This document shows, in pieces, positions 23,085-34,252 of a stretch of 64,000 bases of DNA. Below the pieces are notes generated by a model, which saw only the letters and a list, made by a program, of their open reading frames with translations, was not told the DNA's origin and searched no databases. Location of the stretch: positions 912,907-976,906 of the forward strand of contig JXTB01000098.1 in the NCBI GenBank assembly GCA_002914805.1, read 5' to 3'. The position numbers and the translations under genes were made by a program. The stretch comes from Parasponia andersonii. Lineage: Eukaryota > Streptophyta > Magnoliopsida > Rosales > Cannabaceae. Numbering within the stretch: the first letter of the stretch is position 1; each line of letters begins with the position of its first letter.

Positions 23085-25160
23085 GTTGAGGACTTCTTAA
23101 GTTGTTACTTAGCTCATTTATGCAGCTCAAAAGCTATTATTATATCTCATCACATCGGGGTAAGAGTGCTCTTACTCGCTTTTTGTATGCAGATGATGTG
23201 CTTATTTTCTGTAGAGCTTCCTCTAAGAATATGAGAGCTATTCACTCGACCTTTGAGTTGTATGGATCTCTTTCGGGACAAATGGTTAATTGAGAGAAAT
23301 CGCATATCTACTTCGGGAAGGGTATCACCTCTGCGAGAATTAGGGATTTGTCTTCTATTTGTAGTAAGAAGCGAGGTGGAGAGTCTTTGTATTACTTAGG
23401 GGTTCCTTTGTTTGTTGGGGTACCTCGACAAAAGTGGTTGATTCATTGGATGGACAATTTGTTGGCTAGATTTTGTTATTGGATGGGTTTGTCACTTTCT
23501 TTCACTGGGAGAGTTGCTTTGATAAGTTCTATGATTTATGGATCACTCCTTCGTTCATTTCAGATTTACAAATAGCTAAGTTCTCTGTTATGAAAAATAA
23601 CGAAGGTAATTCACAATTTTATTTGGTTAGGTTCTACACTACAAAAGAAACCTGTTCAAGTTTCTTGGAAGAAATGTTGTCGTCCTAAGGAGGAGGGCAG
23701 TTTAGGACTTCATGATTTATCTATACTTAGCAAAGCCCTTCTTAAAAAGTTCGCTTAGAGAATTATGACTATTCATTCTAATTTATTCATCTATCTCTGT
23801 GCTCATTTTTTTAAAGGCAATGGTGATTTTTGATATAGATTAAATCTTCTATCTAGACTGGACTTCACCCTTTGTGTAAGGACTTGTGTGGAGAGTCTAA
23901 GGACTTGGAATTGGTAAGCATTCTAAGGTCAAGTTTTGGACTGATAATTGGTTGAATTCCCCGTTGATTAACTTAATCTCTTTTCCCTTGGGTCTCGATC
24001 TTCTTTTAGAGAGTGTAGTTGGTGATCTTCTGACAAACTCTTATTGGTCCCTCTCTTTTACTTTTAAAGTTTTCTTATTGGACATTACAATTGAGTCAGT
24101 TGTATATTTAGATGGTTCAGATACCTTGTTTTGGATGGATTTTCTAGTTGGTTTGGTTACTTACTCTAATGCTTATGTCTCTATTTCTGGTTCTACTAAT
24201 GATTGTTCTTAGGGAAAATAGATGTGGTCCTCTTTTATTCCTCATTCAAGGTTGATTTTACTTTGAAGAACTCTACATGATCGCCTTCCTACTATGGTTT
24301 CATTGATGAAATGCAGTTTTAATCTCCCGTCTTATTGTTGCTTCTATCGCTCTTCTATAGAGGACTTGTCACATTTGTTCCTTTATTATCATTTTTCCCA
24401 GTAACTTTAGTCAGCTTTGTCATCCATCTTCCGTAGTTCTATTTCTCTAGAGGGCACTATGGTAGATCTTTAGGATAAGCTTAATATTTTTCTTTGAGTC
24501 TTCAACTTGGTTCTTTCTGGAAGGTTGGTCTGGCTTCTATTTTTTGGATTATTTGGCATTTTCAAAAATTTAGCTCTTTTCGAAGGAAAAAAAACCTTCC
24601 ATTAATTCTGCATTGGTTCTCTTATGACGCATTATTTGAGAGGCTGAGTCTCTAATTTCAAGTACTATATTTAATTCCATGACAGAACTTATGATTTTAA
24701 GGAAGCTTTGTGTTAAGGGTAGGTCCCGAAAGGCGCTTAATACTATTGAAGTTGTTTGGAGGCCTCCTCCTCATTCCTAGATTAAGGTCAATATTAATAG
24801 TTCTGCTTTTGGCGCTCCGGATCTTTCTGGATACTCAAGGGTGTTTAGGACACATCGTGGTTTTGTTCGTAGTTGTTTCTCTATTCCTTTGGGAGTAGGT
24901 TATGCTTTCGAGGCTGAGTTGACAGCGATGATTCATGCGATTGATTTTTCTTGGAAATATGGATGGAAGCGCCTTTGGTTGGAGAGTGATTCCGTTTATG
25001 TGGTTTCTACATTATTGTCTCGTTCTTTAAAAATTCTTTTTCGTTGGAGATATCTATCAGTCTAGGATCTTGGGGTTCATTGCTCATATAGATCTCGTCG
25101 TGACACATATTTATCGTGAGGATAATCGTGTTGCTGATTTTTTGGCTTCTCGAGTACTTT
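23085..25160 (+). pseudogene. LINE ORF2, C-terminal RT and RNase H
   Basis: It continues the RT with VEDFLSCYLAHL and the catalytic YADDVLIFCR (YADD at 23185-23196), then the thumb/connection region (YYLGVPLFVGVPRQKW, LSLSFTGRVALI). After a decayed zinc-binding-like stretch there is an RNase H domain at about 24780-25070 (RGFVRSCFSIPLGVGYAFEA, ELTAMIHAIDFSWKYGWKR, LESDSVYVVS). The Glu and second Asp of RNase H are present; the first catalytic Asp appears replaced (VNINSSA). Many stops occur outside these blocks. Confidence 0.9.
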
Positions 25161-25452
25161 CTATAATTTGTCTTATATGATGGTGGACTACTCCTTCTTT
25201 TATTTCTCCTTTTTATTTATGATGATTATATTGCGAAGCCTAATTATAGGTTTCACTAAGTTTTCTGATTTCTTTGGGTTTTGTTTTTGTTTTTAGTTCT
25301 TAAGATGTCAAGTTCATGTCCCCTTCTGACTAGGTGTCTCCTTTCTTTCTTTCTATTTTATTTTAATTTCCTTCGTTCCGGTTTGAATAAAAAAAATCTC
25401 TCGTATTAGTTTAAGCGACAATACGGAACTTACACGTAAATATATAAACATA

Positions 25453-25684
25453 GGCACCAATCTAATAAGAATTTTTTTTTACCTATGTATAGGTATCATC
25501 TTGACCAATGAAAATTTATCATCCATATTTTTTATATTAAAAAGTAAGAGAGAGAAAAAAATGTTAATAATGTACGTCTTTTCATACACTTTATTATGAC
25601 TTTAGATCATCGTTAGATGATGATCTAACGACTAAAAAAATATCTATAATTAAGTTAAAAAAAATACTTACTAGATTTGGAAAC
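25453..25684. mobile_element. (TA)n-associated MITE, copy 2
   Basis: It begins GGCACCAATCTAATAAGAAT and ends near TAGATTTGGAAAC, followed by (TA)n. It is more diverged than copies 1 and 4 but keeps the ACCTATGTATAGGT motif and the internal palindrome (GATCATCGTTAGATGATGATC). Confidence 0.8.
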
Positions 25685-27100
25685 TTATATATATATATAT
25701 CTAAAAATATTATAGTTCTACTTGTTGATTATCAATCTAGATAATTGATTAATAGTTAATTAATTCATAAAGAAACCAACCTCTAATTAAACCATATTCA
25801 CTTAGATAAGATCGTACGTACATAATATATCTCCGGGGATATTTTTTTGGTTGATTATTAATGAACCGCAATGCGCCGTCAAATTAATTTGGTGTTTCCA
25901 ATTTATGTCCAAACAATAAATTATGCCTGAAAATTAAAATTAAACTTATAAATTTCAAATATTTGATTAGATAACTTTAATTTAGATCAAATTAAGTTAA
26001 ACATGAAAGGGAGAATAAATTAGACCTGAACTTGGAATAATTATATTTAGTGCCACGTGCATGATATTCCTTTTCGAAAAGAAACAGACAACCACAGTAG
26101 ACACTCGACCCACTTGAAGCCTCCCCAAGTAAACAGTGAAATTCATTACAACAAAAATAAAAAGTAAACAATGAAATTAAAATTAAAAAAAATGAATCAC
26201 CATTAGAATATGCAACTAGACTATTACCTGTCAAAGCAAAAACTTAAGAAAAAACAAAAGCGAGAAAGAACAAGCTGCCACTGAAAAAAAAAAAAAAAAA
26301 GGAGAAAGAAGAGCTACCTTTTACATTTTTATTGCTTTTATAATCCGGGCCGCTCAATTAGGACTAAAAGCTGAGGACTATTCCTGCATTTCTGAGTGAT
26401 ATAAATATTAACAGGTAGTCACCGTCTAAATCTTTTCTTTTATTCACTGTACAAATCTCGGAATATCTTCGCGGTCTTCGTCAATATATACCATCATAGT
26501 CCTTTTTCTGGATTTATATACGTATATATAAATTAGTCGTCCCCTTTTTCTTTCTTTCTTTTTTTTTTCTCTCTCTGTAGATTGATTTTTTTTTTCCTTA
26601 ATTCATAATGAATTAACACTATTTTAAACAATTGTGCTTTCACAACACTCGTCCACCACAATAAATATATCGGATCGAGTTTTATCGATTTAGTTATATC
26701 ATACAACCGGAAAGCAAACACATGTAGGTAATAGCCAATGCGACCCGCTGCATCTTAATTAGCCAAAAAAATAAATAAATAAAATTACGCAACTCACATG
26801 AGAGAAGATCAACAAGGAAGTTGTGCCAGATTAATTCGATGTAGCTAGTAATTAGTAGCTTTTTTTTTGGTAATAGTAATTAGTAGTTATATAACTTATA
26901 TTATAGGGCACGGAATAAATTACCAAGTCTTATAACTTATGTATTAATTAAACCATAACGCATATATGCATGCGACAATATTTTTCACCTTAGTTATGAT
27001 AATTGAATTACAACCTTATAATAGTACGGCGCAGGACAATATCATCATTGACTTATAATTTATTTGGATGAAATATTATTAATTTAATAACCTTATAACT
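25685..27100. other. Intergenic sequence downstream of WUN1-like gene 2
   Basis: AT-rich with A runs near 26286 and T runs near 26560. Short frames show no conserved domain, and no TE boundary was recognised. Confidence 0.5.
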
Positions 27101-27104
27101 AATT

Positions 27105-27638
27105 TCAAATAGGCAACACAACATCTGGCAAAGAACGGCTCAACCTCTCCTTAGGCTCACTCTGCCAAAGCCGAATGATCTCATACCCCTTGTCACCACC
27201 ACCCTCTTCAGACACCCTAACAATCACCGTAAGCCACGTGTCAAAATACTCTCGGAGCTGAGTCATAATCCCCTCCTTGAGGGTCCACACGTGCGCCCAG
27301 TACGCCTTAGATCCCTGCCACCCCTCCACGATCACGCGGTCGCCAATGCCCGTCACGCTCCTTGGCTTGAATTTGAACTCCACGCGCCGCGACTCGCCGG
27401 TCAGCAGCCTCATCAGGTGCTGGCAGTGCGGCGGTCCGTGGAACCACCACTCGAGGTCCGCCGCCGTCACGCGCGACACCGCCGCCGCATCGCTGCTCGC
27501 TAAGGCCGCGTAGAACGCCTTGACGGTTTTCCGGTTGCCGGCGGCCGGTTCCAGCTCCGACGAGAGAAGGTCCCCGAGTGTTTCTTTGCCAGACATTGAT
27601 TCCACGGCGTCGTTTTGGGCTCTCATCATTTTGGCCAT
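27105..27638 (-). CDS. WUN1/SAG20-like NTF2-fold protein
   Basis: A single-exon frame of 177 residues runs from an ATG (complement of 27636-27638) to TGA. Residues ~35-60 form the first helix (GNRKTVKAFYAALASSDAAA). The family hallmark EWWFHGPPHCQHLMRLLTG is at about 62-80, then strands RVEFKFKPRSV and VIVEGW, WAHVWTLK, LREYFDTWLTVIV and a C-terminal RLWQSEP. It has no signal peptide or membrane segment. The first ~33 residues are an extra N-terminal stretch with a possible alternative start at the second Met cluster (MMRAQ). Coding DNA is markedly GC-richer than its surroundings. Plant WUN1/SAG20-like proteins are induced by wounding, senescence and stress, with no proven enzyme activity. 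It looks intact and expressible. Confidence 0.9.
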   Translation of the reverse strand: MAKMMRAQNDAVESMSGKETLGDLLSSELEPAAGNRKTVKAFYAALASSDAAAVSRVTAADLEWWFHGPPHCQHLMRLLTGESRRVEFKFKPRSVTGIGDRVIVEGWQGSKAYWAHVWTLKEGIMTQLREYFDTWLTVIVRVSEEGGGDKGYEIIRLWQSEPKERLSRSLPDVVLPI

Positions 27639-27710
27639 GAGAGGAAGATATCAATTAGTACAAACGTAACAAATTCTGAATGTGCATGGGAAAATACGAA
27701 AGCAAATAAG

Positions 27711-27720
27711 CTTATATATA
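27711..27720 (-). promoter_or_regulatory. TATA box of WUN1-like gene 2
   Basis: The reverse strand reads TATATATAAG about 73 bases upstream of the ATG, the right spacing for a short leader. Confidence 0.55.
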
Positions 27721-28640
27721 CATACTAATACTACGTATTCATGAGACGAAGAAGAGAATCAAAGTTGTTGCTTTCGTTGATTAACGGTTGTGATTGTTCT
27801 TATTTCGTTTAGGCTTGAAGATCTGATGGTTCAGATGTGTTCCAAATAATCTGAGATCAAGTAACACAAGTATATTCTTTACTGGGGAAGGTATGGGTCT
27901 GGCACTCGTATAAAGACAATTTAGTTATCAATGTGAATTTGTTATATTATTTAAGTATATTCCAGAGACTTCGGCTTCAATAGAGACCTTTTTTTTCTCT
28001 CTTTTTAATTCTTATTCAACAAAATAGCCTTTCAAGAAACCCAAAAATGGCGAAAAGGAATATACTATGGAGAAGTTCAATATAAATATATATAATCGTA
28101 TGTGAATTATATGTTATTTTAAAGTAACGTAATCGGCAGCAATTTTATTTAAGCATGCAATATGGTCACCTATATTATGTATATTTTATATTATATATGT
28201 GTGTATAGAAACTAATTAGCCATATGCTGTTGACTGTTGAGTATCTAGCTAATAAGAAATGAGTACCCACGAATTACTGGTTATAAGCTGTTAGGATAAC
28301 ACCTTGAAACCAAATATTATATAATTAATCTTGTAATAAGGAATATGACTTTCCGGGAAACAACAAAGACGACAAAATAATTGGCTTGTGTAGTCAGTTT
28401 GGAATATAAACATTGGCATCCATTTTATTATGAGTTTGATTCTCTTAATTATTTTGCTATTCGAGTTCTTCTTCAATCAAAATCAATGTCTCTATCAAAC
28501 AAATAATATATCATTTTCATATTGAGTTTTTAATATCAGACGTTAAGATTCAAATCCTCGTGGACTTTGTAGATTGTTCATAGATACTTTTTCTTATTAA
28601 AATAAAAATTGTATATATAGTGTTGGCGTACATTCATACA
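27721..28640. other. Upstream region of WUN1-like gene 2
   Basis: AT-rich sequence with no gene recognised. It presumably includes the gene's promoter. Confidence 0.45.
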
Positions 28641-29143
28641 CTAAAGATACCAAGTATTGTGCAGTCTAAAATCTTATACATTGGTTAATACCAAAAAGAG
28701 AAAGTTAGCGACTAAGAAAACGTGTCAAGTCGCACGAGTAAGTTAAGTACGATCTCTTCTGAGTAAGTCGAATACGACCTCCTTCTGAATAAAGTTCGAC
28801 CTCTTATAAACGAGTTAAGTGCGACCAGAATGAAAAGAAAACTAGACCAAACTTCGTTAAATAGGTAATCTACAAAAAAAAGGAAACAAAAATTTCTCTT
28901 TCAAGATTGACTAGTCATCTCATTTAAGTTATTGTCCAGTTATATTGTTACTCAAATTGTATTTTCTGATTATACACTTACCCATTTTCACAATTGGGAA
29001 ACATTAAGCCACCCTCACCTATATAAAGGGAGTTCAATGTTATTGTAAGGGATCTTCGGCTTCTGGGGAAAACTTTCAAATTTTTTACTTTTACTTCCTA
29101 GAAACTTAACGAAACTCTTGTAATCCTCTAGAAAATAATGAAC
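28641..29143 (+). repeat. Tat LTR fragment in inverted orientation
   Basis: It is similar along its length to the reverse complement of 38419-38907, including the core promoter CCTATATAAAGGGAG (TATA at 29020-29027) and the block TTAGCGACTAAGA. The last ~150 bases of the full LTR (to 38272) are missing. Confidence 0.88.
28736..28828 (+). repeat. Degenerate ~25-bp tandem repeat in the Tat LTR
   Basis: Three and a half units resemble GAGTAAGTYRARTRCGAYCT. The same array is present, inverted, in the right LTR (about 38730-38820). Confidence 0.75.
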
Positions 29144-29463
29144 TCATCCCACACTCGGATGGAATGAAAAATGAGAATTTTTCAGACCCGCTCTGTTAAT
29201 TTATAATAGAACATTTTTTTTATAATCGATGAACCCTATTAAGAATTTTAGGATCTAAAACCTTATTTTTTGAAAACCATAATCAGCCGAGTGACGAATT
29301 ATCGAAGAACTACTCGAATACTTTTTATGAATCTGTAGGATGACTCCCAAAATCCGATGAGCAGCTTGTTGATGCAATCCTAGGATGACCCCCAAAATTA
29401 CTTGCATATAGTGAAGATCCGTGATGCTCGCATAGGACTAAACCTATCCATATTTCTTTTCAG

Positions 29464-30075
29464 ATATCTAATAGTGAGGATTTTAGGGAAGAGAATGTAT
29501 TCTCAGGAGAATCTTCTAATACCAACGTTAGCTCTATAAATCTCGATGACTACCTTGAGTCAGAACCTGAAGTAGAGATAACCGGGGTCAGGCAAAATAG
29601 TCCTCGAATAGGCGACCTTCCTCCAGACCAATGGCCTCGGCCTATCAGGGATGCCCCTGTATTCGCAATGGGTTACCAGTATATGGAGAGGGATTGGTCA
29701 TGTACCAATATAAGGACGAGTTGCACAACGAACAGGCTCAGCAAGATCGTATGCAACTGCAAGATCGCCATTCCTCTTCATCTTCCCATGGAATTCAATC
29801 GACCACACACACTACCTCGTAGAATTACTTCATTCTTTGAAGCAGTTCTCAAATGCGGTGTCCACCTTTTACTTCATCCATACATAAAATTAATCGCCAA
29901 TTACTATGGAGTCGTCCTTTTTCAATTAACTCCAAACACATATAGATATATGGTAGGTCTGTACATACTATATCATAAATTAGGTTTAAAAACCCCCACT
30001 CCTGAAGAGTTCGCTTGGTTCTATCAAGTGAAATCAAACTCATCAGAGTTTGGCTTCTTCTATGCGAGCAAGTGA
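29464..30075 (+). pseudogene. Tat extra ORF, N-terminal 'putative gypsy-type transposon' domain exon
   Basis: The frame is open from a splice-acceptor-like site (TTCTTTTCAG, AG at 29462-29463) to a TGA at 30073-30075. After an acidic leader come RPHTLPRRITSFFEAVLKCG, VHLLLHPYIKLIANYYGVVL, FQLTPNTYRYMVGLYILYH and FYQVKSNSSEFGFFYASK. These match the plant putative gypsy-type transposon domain (Transposase_28-like) reported in Tat extra ORFs. The same frame stays readable past the stop (SNQAIKTIYGIRNN, WKSPFLNFDYVDNDFF), so TGA probably arose from CGA. Function is unknown. It lies antisense to the neighbouring pol. Confidence 0.78.
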
Positions 30076-30257
30076 TCGAACCAAGCCATAAAAACTATCT
30101 ACGGGATCCGTAATAACATGAGAAAATGGAAAAGTCCATTTTTGAACTTTGACTATGTGGATAACGACTTCTTTCAGAACCCTGATAGATAACTTTCAGC
30201 TTATTGCCTTCTCTACATAAATATATTATTCTGATCGCATTCATATGTCATCACAGA

Positions 30258-31058
30258 TAACAGGGAACGACCAAGTCTCTACAAAGAGTAGCTCGCAAGG
30301 ATGTATAAAATGAATAACTTTCTGATCGAAGAATTTGATTAGAAGAAGCTTTGGACATCCAAGAACTTAGTTATTTGCGGACTACTTCCAAGGGAAGCCG
30401 CCTTTCCAGATTCTGCCCATCGTCCAACCAAACCCTCAAGCTCAAAGAAGAGGCTAAGGAATCAAAGGGATAAGAGTGCCTCGTCGTCCAAACCTAGGAA
30501 ACAAAAAACACCTGCCACTCCTACAACCTCAGAACCATCATCTCCAGAAACCGCATTGCCATCGATTTCTTAGCAACAAGAAGGTAGTTATTTTTTTTTT
30601 CTTTTTGTCGCATCGTACACCTTGTATGCTAACCAACCATCTGTACAGATATGGCAATCGGTAGCGAACTACGAGCACCGCCTTCAACTCTAAGGTCGAT
30701 GGCAAAGTCTAAGACACCCGATGGTACACCACCTTCGTTGAAAGGGAAAGAGAAGGTCAACACTTCAAAGAAATGAAAGGTCACCTTCGAAGACATCCCA
30801 ACAAGCTTGCCTCCTCCTCAACCTCCACTAACTACGAGCCAATCTGAGCCATCCAAGTAGACGGCCACTTCTGATGAAGGACCGAGCTAGGTCGATAAAG
30901 ACGAGGAGTCTTTTGCACTCCTTTGCCAACTGCCAGAAAAAGTTGGTATGAGCGCGGCCTTCGTCGACCATTTTATCTCTAAGGATGGTTGGGAAAGGAT
31001 AAAGCGATGACCAGTCAAGATCGCCTTCAACTCTGCAATGAAGATGTTGGCGAATATA
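30258..31058 (+). pseudogene. Tat extra ORF, middle low-complexity exons
   Basis: One stretch (30258-30570) encodes a Lys/Ser/Pro-rich segment (KPSSSKKRLRNQ, SSSKPRKQKTPATPTT). A second (about 30650-31058) begins ATMAIGSELRAPPSTL-like and reaches DGWERIKR and AMKMLANI. Between them is a T-rich stretch ending TGTACAG, an intron-like acceptor near 30647. Several in-frame stops (GAGTAG, GATTAG, AAATGA) show decay. The order and composition match the linker of Tat extra ORFs. Confidence 0.6.
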
Positions 31059-31119
31059 AGTCTCCTCTATCTTCACTCTTCAATGCACTTTTCTGGTATT
31101 TATGTGTTATATTTTTAGA

Positions 31120-31604
31120 CTACTGTAGCTGCTGTCTTGATGCATGATCCAATCCTTGAATGTTTGGAAAAAGCCAAAAAAGTCGAAGAAATAACACAAA
31201 CATTCGAGGACTCGGAGAAAGCTCACAAGGAAGAGAGAAAAGCCTTCGAATTAGAGAGGCAGCAGCTGCGCGAAGGTCTGACCAAGGAAAAGTTTGAAAA
31301 GGAGAAACTCCAGGAGAAAATTAAAGAACTTGAGAAGATCATCTCCGAGCATCCAAATCGTATGAAAGAGGCGACAATAGAGACGGCTCACAAGGCTATA
31401 GAAGAGTTCAAGGCTACTGAAGGCAAGGAGCTTGAAGAAAAAGCTAGTGACATCGCCTCATCGACCATAATATATAATATCTTCTGCGAGTATCCGGACT
31501 TCGACTTTTCCATCCTTGGTGAAGATGTGGTCGAGCTTGTCCAGAGTTGGAGGGAAGTGGAAGCTGCCAAAATTGGAGACGGTGGAGTGAGCACATCTAC
31601 ATAG
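31120..31604 (+). pseudogene. Tat extra ORF, C-terminal coiled-coil exon
   Basis: A 155-codon open frame from an ATG at 31137 is preceded by an intron-like stretch ending TTTTAG near 31119. It encodes a long charged heptad region (EEITQTFEDSEKAHKEERKA, EKLQEKIKELEKIISEH) and then the compact end YNIFCEYPDFDFSILGEDVV and ELVQSWREVEAAK, a typical ending of plant Tat extra-ORF proteins. This exon is intact, but the upstream exons are broken. Oligomerisation through the coiled coil is an inference. Confidence 0.72.
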
Positions 31605-32397
31605 TTTTTTTTTTTTTAATTTCAGAACATTGCAGGCTTGGTCCCTTTTTTGTTTGTAATACTTTGCTTGAGTATGGGTTCAAGATTTTATCAATAAATG
31701 GTTTATTCCTATAAAACAATTAAAATACTGCATTATAATACAAAGATGCATAATTTGACTAAGTAGTCCATCACTAGGTGACTGATCAGTACACTATTGC
31801 AATTCGAATCCATCAAACTTAAAATAGGTTATAAGTGTTAGGATAGGTTAAGTCGCTTAAGAAAATAGTAAGTATGAGTGATGCAAACTCAATACTGTTT
31901 TTCAAAAGTTTCATGGCAAAATGTAATATAGTAATATATCACATCAAATAATAAATGTTTTGCTTAGTTACTTTGTTGTTCGAGGAGGGAAATTACGTAA
32001 TACGACATGCTATGGCATGAAGCAAAGAGAAAATCCTAAGATTTTAAGAAATTTTTAGAAATTCAGCAATGATCTCTAAAATTCCAACTCCTCTAAATGG
32101 ACGTTTACATAGTCTCTTAGGAAGCAAGTAGGACATAATATTCTGATCTCACTGCCCTCGGAGTTTTATGGTATTCGAAGACTGCCATAATACTATAAAA
32201 GGTTAACCAAATTGAATGATCGATGAGGAGACATCCTTATTGATGATGACGAATGACAAATAACGAATGATGAATAACAAATGACGAACAACGAATGACG
32301 ACCAACGAATGACGAATATAAGTAGATATCTTTATTGATGAATGACGAATACAAGATGCCTTGCGATTGACGAATACATGAAGATATACATGAAGAT
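31605..32397 (-). other. Spacer between Tat pol and extra ORF (3' untranslated region of pol)
   Basis: There is no coding potential on either strand. It has AT-rich sequence and, near pol, a short tandem-repeat array. In Tat elements this region is known to be hypervariable and to seed satellites. Confidence 0.55.
32246..32318. repeat. Short tandem repeat, ACGAATGACAA-type units
   Basis: At least six degenerate units built on ACGAATGA occur over 73 bp, with a further partial repeat (TTATTGATGAATGACGAATA) at about 32333-32352. It lies directly beyond the pol stop. Confidence 0.8.
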
Positions 32398-33713
32398 TTA
32401 CTGATAATAGCAACGAAGTTGTTCAACATTCCAAGCATGCTCGATCTTTTATCTACCAGTGCGAGCTAACTTATATGTCCCAGGTCGAATAACGGCATCA
32501 ATAACATATGGTCCTTCCCAAGAGGGTCCAAATACACCAACACCGTGCTCTTTATTATTAGGTAGAACCTATCGAAGAACAAGATCACCAACTTCAAACC
32601 CTCGGCTTCTAACTTTAGAGTTATAATATCGAGCCATGCGTTATTGATATGATGCGATTCGAAGCTGAGACTGCTTGCACCTTTCTTCTAAAAGATCGAG
32701 CTCAATCCTCATCAGTGCACTATTCTGATCTTGCTCATAGGTAGATCATCGTAGAGAGCTCACACCAATTTCTTCTGGTACCATTGCTTCGTATCCATAA
32801 GCTAAAGAGAATGGACTCTCTCCAGTAGTGGTTCGTTGAGTGGTGTGATAAGCTCATAATACTTTAGGGAGTACTTCTGACCAAGCTCCTTTGTGCTCTT
32901 CCAGCTTTGTCTTTATGTTCTGTTTAAGTATCTTGTTTGTAGCCTCGACCTGTCCATTGGCTTGTGGATGAACAACAACAGAGAAATTTTTCTTGATGCC
33001 TAAGTTGTCACAGAAATTACGGAACTCATCGAGTCAAATTATTTCCCATTATCAGAAATTATGGTATGCAGTATACCATAACAGCAGATTATAGATTTGT
33101 AAACAAAATTTATCATCTTCTTTGCAAAAATAGTACTCAAGGCTTCAGCTTCTGTCCACTTAGTGAAATAATCGACTGCGACTACTGCATATTTTCATCC
33201 ACCTCGCGCCAATGGAAGTATTTCGATAATATCAATTCCTCATACTGCAAATGGCCATGGATTGGTCATTGGAGTTAGAGGAACATGTGATATTCTAGGA
33301 ATAGTTGCAAATCGTTGACATTTGTCACACCTCTTAGTAAATTCCATTGTATCCTTCTTCATAGCTGGCCAAAACTACCCTTGTCTTAGAACTTTGTTCG
33401 CAAGTGTCTGCCCCCCAGAATGGTTTCCACATATTCCTTCGTAAATTTCGCTCATAATGTAGTGTGCTTTTTCTTCATCGACACATAATAACAACAGCGA
33501 ACTAAAACTTCTTCGATAAAGCTTCTTGTCATAGATGACATAGTGAGCTGCCTTCATTCGAAGTTGCTTTACATCGTCTTTGTTTTCGGGGAGGTCGCCA
33601 TTTTGTATATACTCCATTATAGGATCCATCTGTGATGGTTTCTTGTCAACCGACATGATTATTTGGGGCTCTACTTCGATACTTGGTTTTGTAAGAACTT
33701 CGATAGGAACCAC
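32398..33713 (-). pseudogene. Tat integrase
   Basis: Reading leftward from 33713: a zinc-binding region (IYEGICGNHSGGQTLANKVL, then RCDKCQRFATI), core pieces GIDIIEILPLARGG, AVDYFTKWTEAEA and HPQANGQVEATNKILKQNIK, and the C-terminal end PGTYKLARTG with HAWNVEQLRCYYQ, closing with a stop at 32398-32400. Frameshifts and stops are scattered through it. The end motif is characteristic of Tat integrases. Confidence 0.85.
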
Positions 33714-34252
33714 CTTAATAATTTGACATCTTTTGTTAAGGCAAGCTTAGCTAGAGCATCTGCCCGAGTATTTTTAATGCAAGGAAGAAGTTGAATGTTA
33801 TAGGTAGTAAATGTCGAGAAGAGTCTTCGTACCTCCTTTAAATAAGCCATCATCTTTTCTCCTCTTGCTTGATAATCGCCGATCATTTGACAAATGACCA
33901 GCTGGGAATCACTGTATACCTCAATCATTTCGACCTTCATTTCTTGTGCGAGCTTTAGCCCAACTATCAGTACTTCATATTCTGCCTCATTATTTGATAC
34001 TAAAAATTTGAAGCGAAGTGCACAATGAATATTGTCCCCTTCAGGACTAATTAGTACTAAGCCTGCACTGGCTCCATTCTCATTTGATGATCCATCAACG
34101 TAAAGTTTCCACAATTTTGATAAATCTGTAGTAGGTTTTTCGATTACTTCTATGGAAAGATTGACATCATATGTGAATTTTGCAATGAAATCTATGAGAG
34201 TTTGCCCTTTAATCGCAGTGCGTGGTTGAAAATTGATGTCAAACTGACTCAA
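33671..34252 (-). pseudogene. Tat second (archaeal-type) RNase H
   Basis: A 193-codon open frame contains KLYVDGSSNENGASAGLVLI, SNNEAEYEVLIVGLKLA, EVYSDSQLVICQMIG and NTRADALAKLA. Asp, Glu, Asp and the final Asp of an RVT_3-type RNase H are all present. Tat elements are known to carry this additional RNase H downstream of their own Gypsy-type RNase H. This is the best-preserved domain of the element. Confidence 0.88.

Larger units (their letters stand above)
19298..25396 (+). mobile_element. L1-type LINE, split by solo LTR B
   Basis: A LINE ORF2 runs along the plus strand from about 19.3 kb to a short A-run at 25388-25396. It is interrupted at 20109-23084 by a solo LTR with a GTTGA duplication. 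RT motifs continue in the same order across the insertion. The 5' end is truncated or unrecognised. A 7-base match (AATCTCT, near 19291 and 25395) is only weak evidence for a target duplication. ORF1 is absent. Confidence 0.85.

Noticed and set aside
27277..27654. Three overlapping frames opposite or shifted to WUN1-like gene 2
   Set aside because: Shadows of a GC-rich coding exon; only the 177-residue minus frame carries family motifs.
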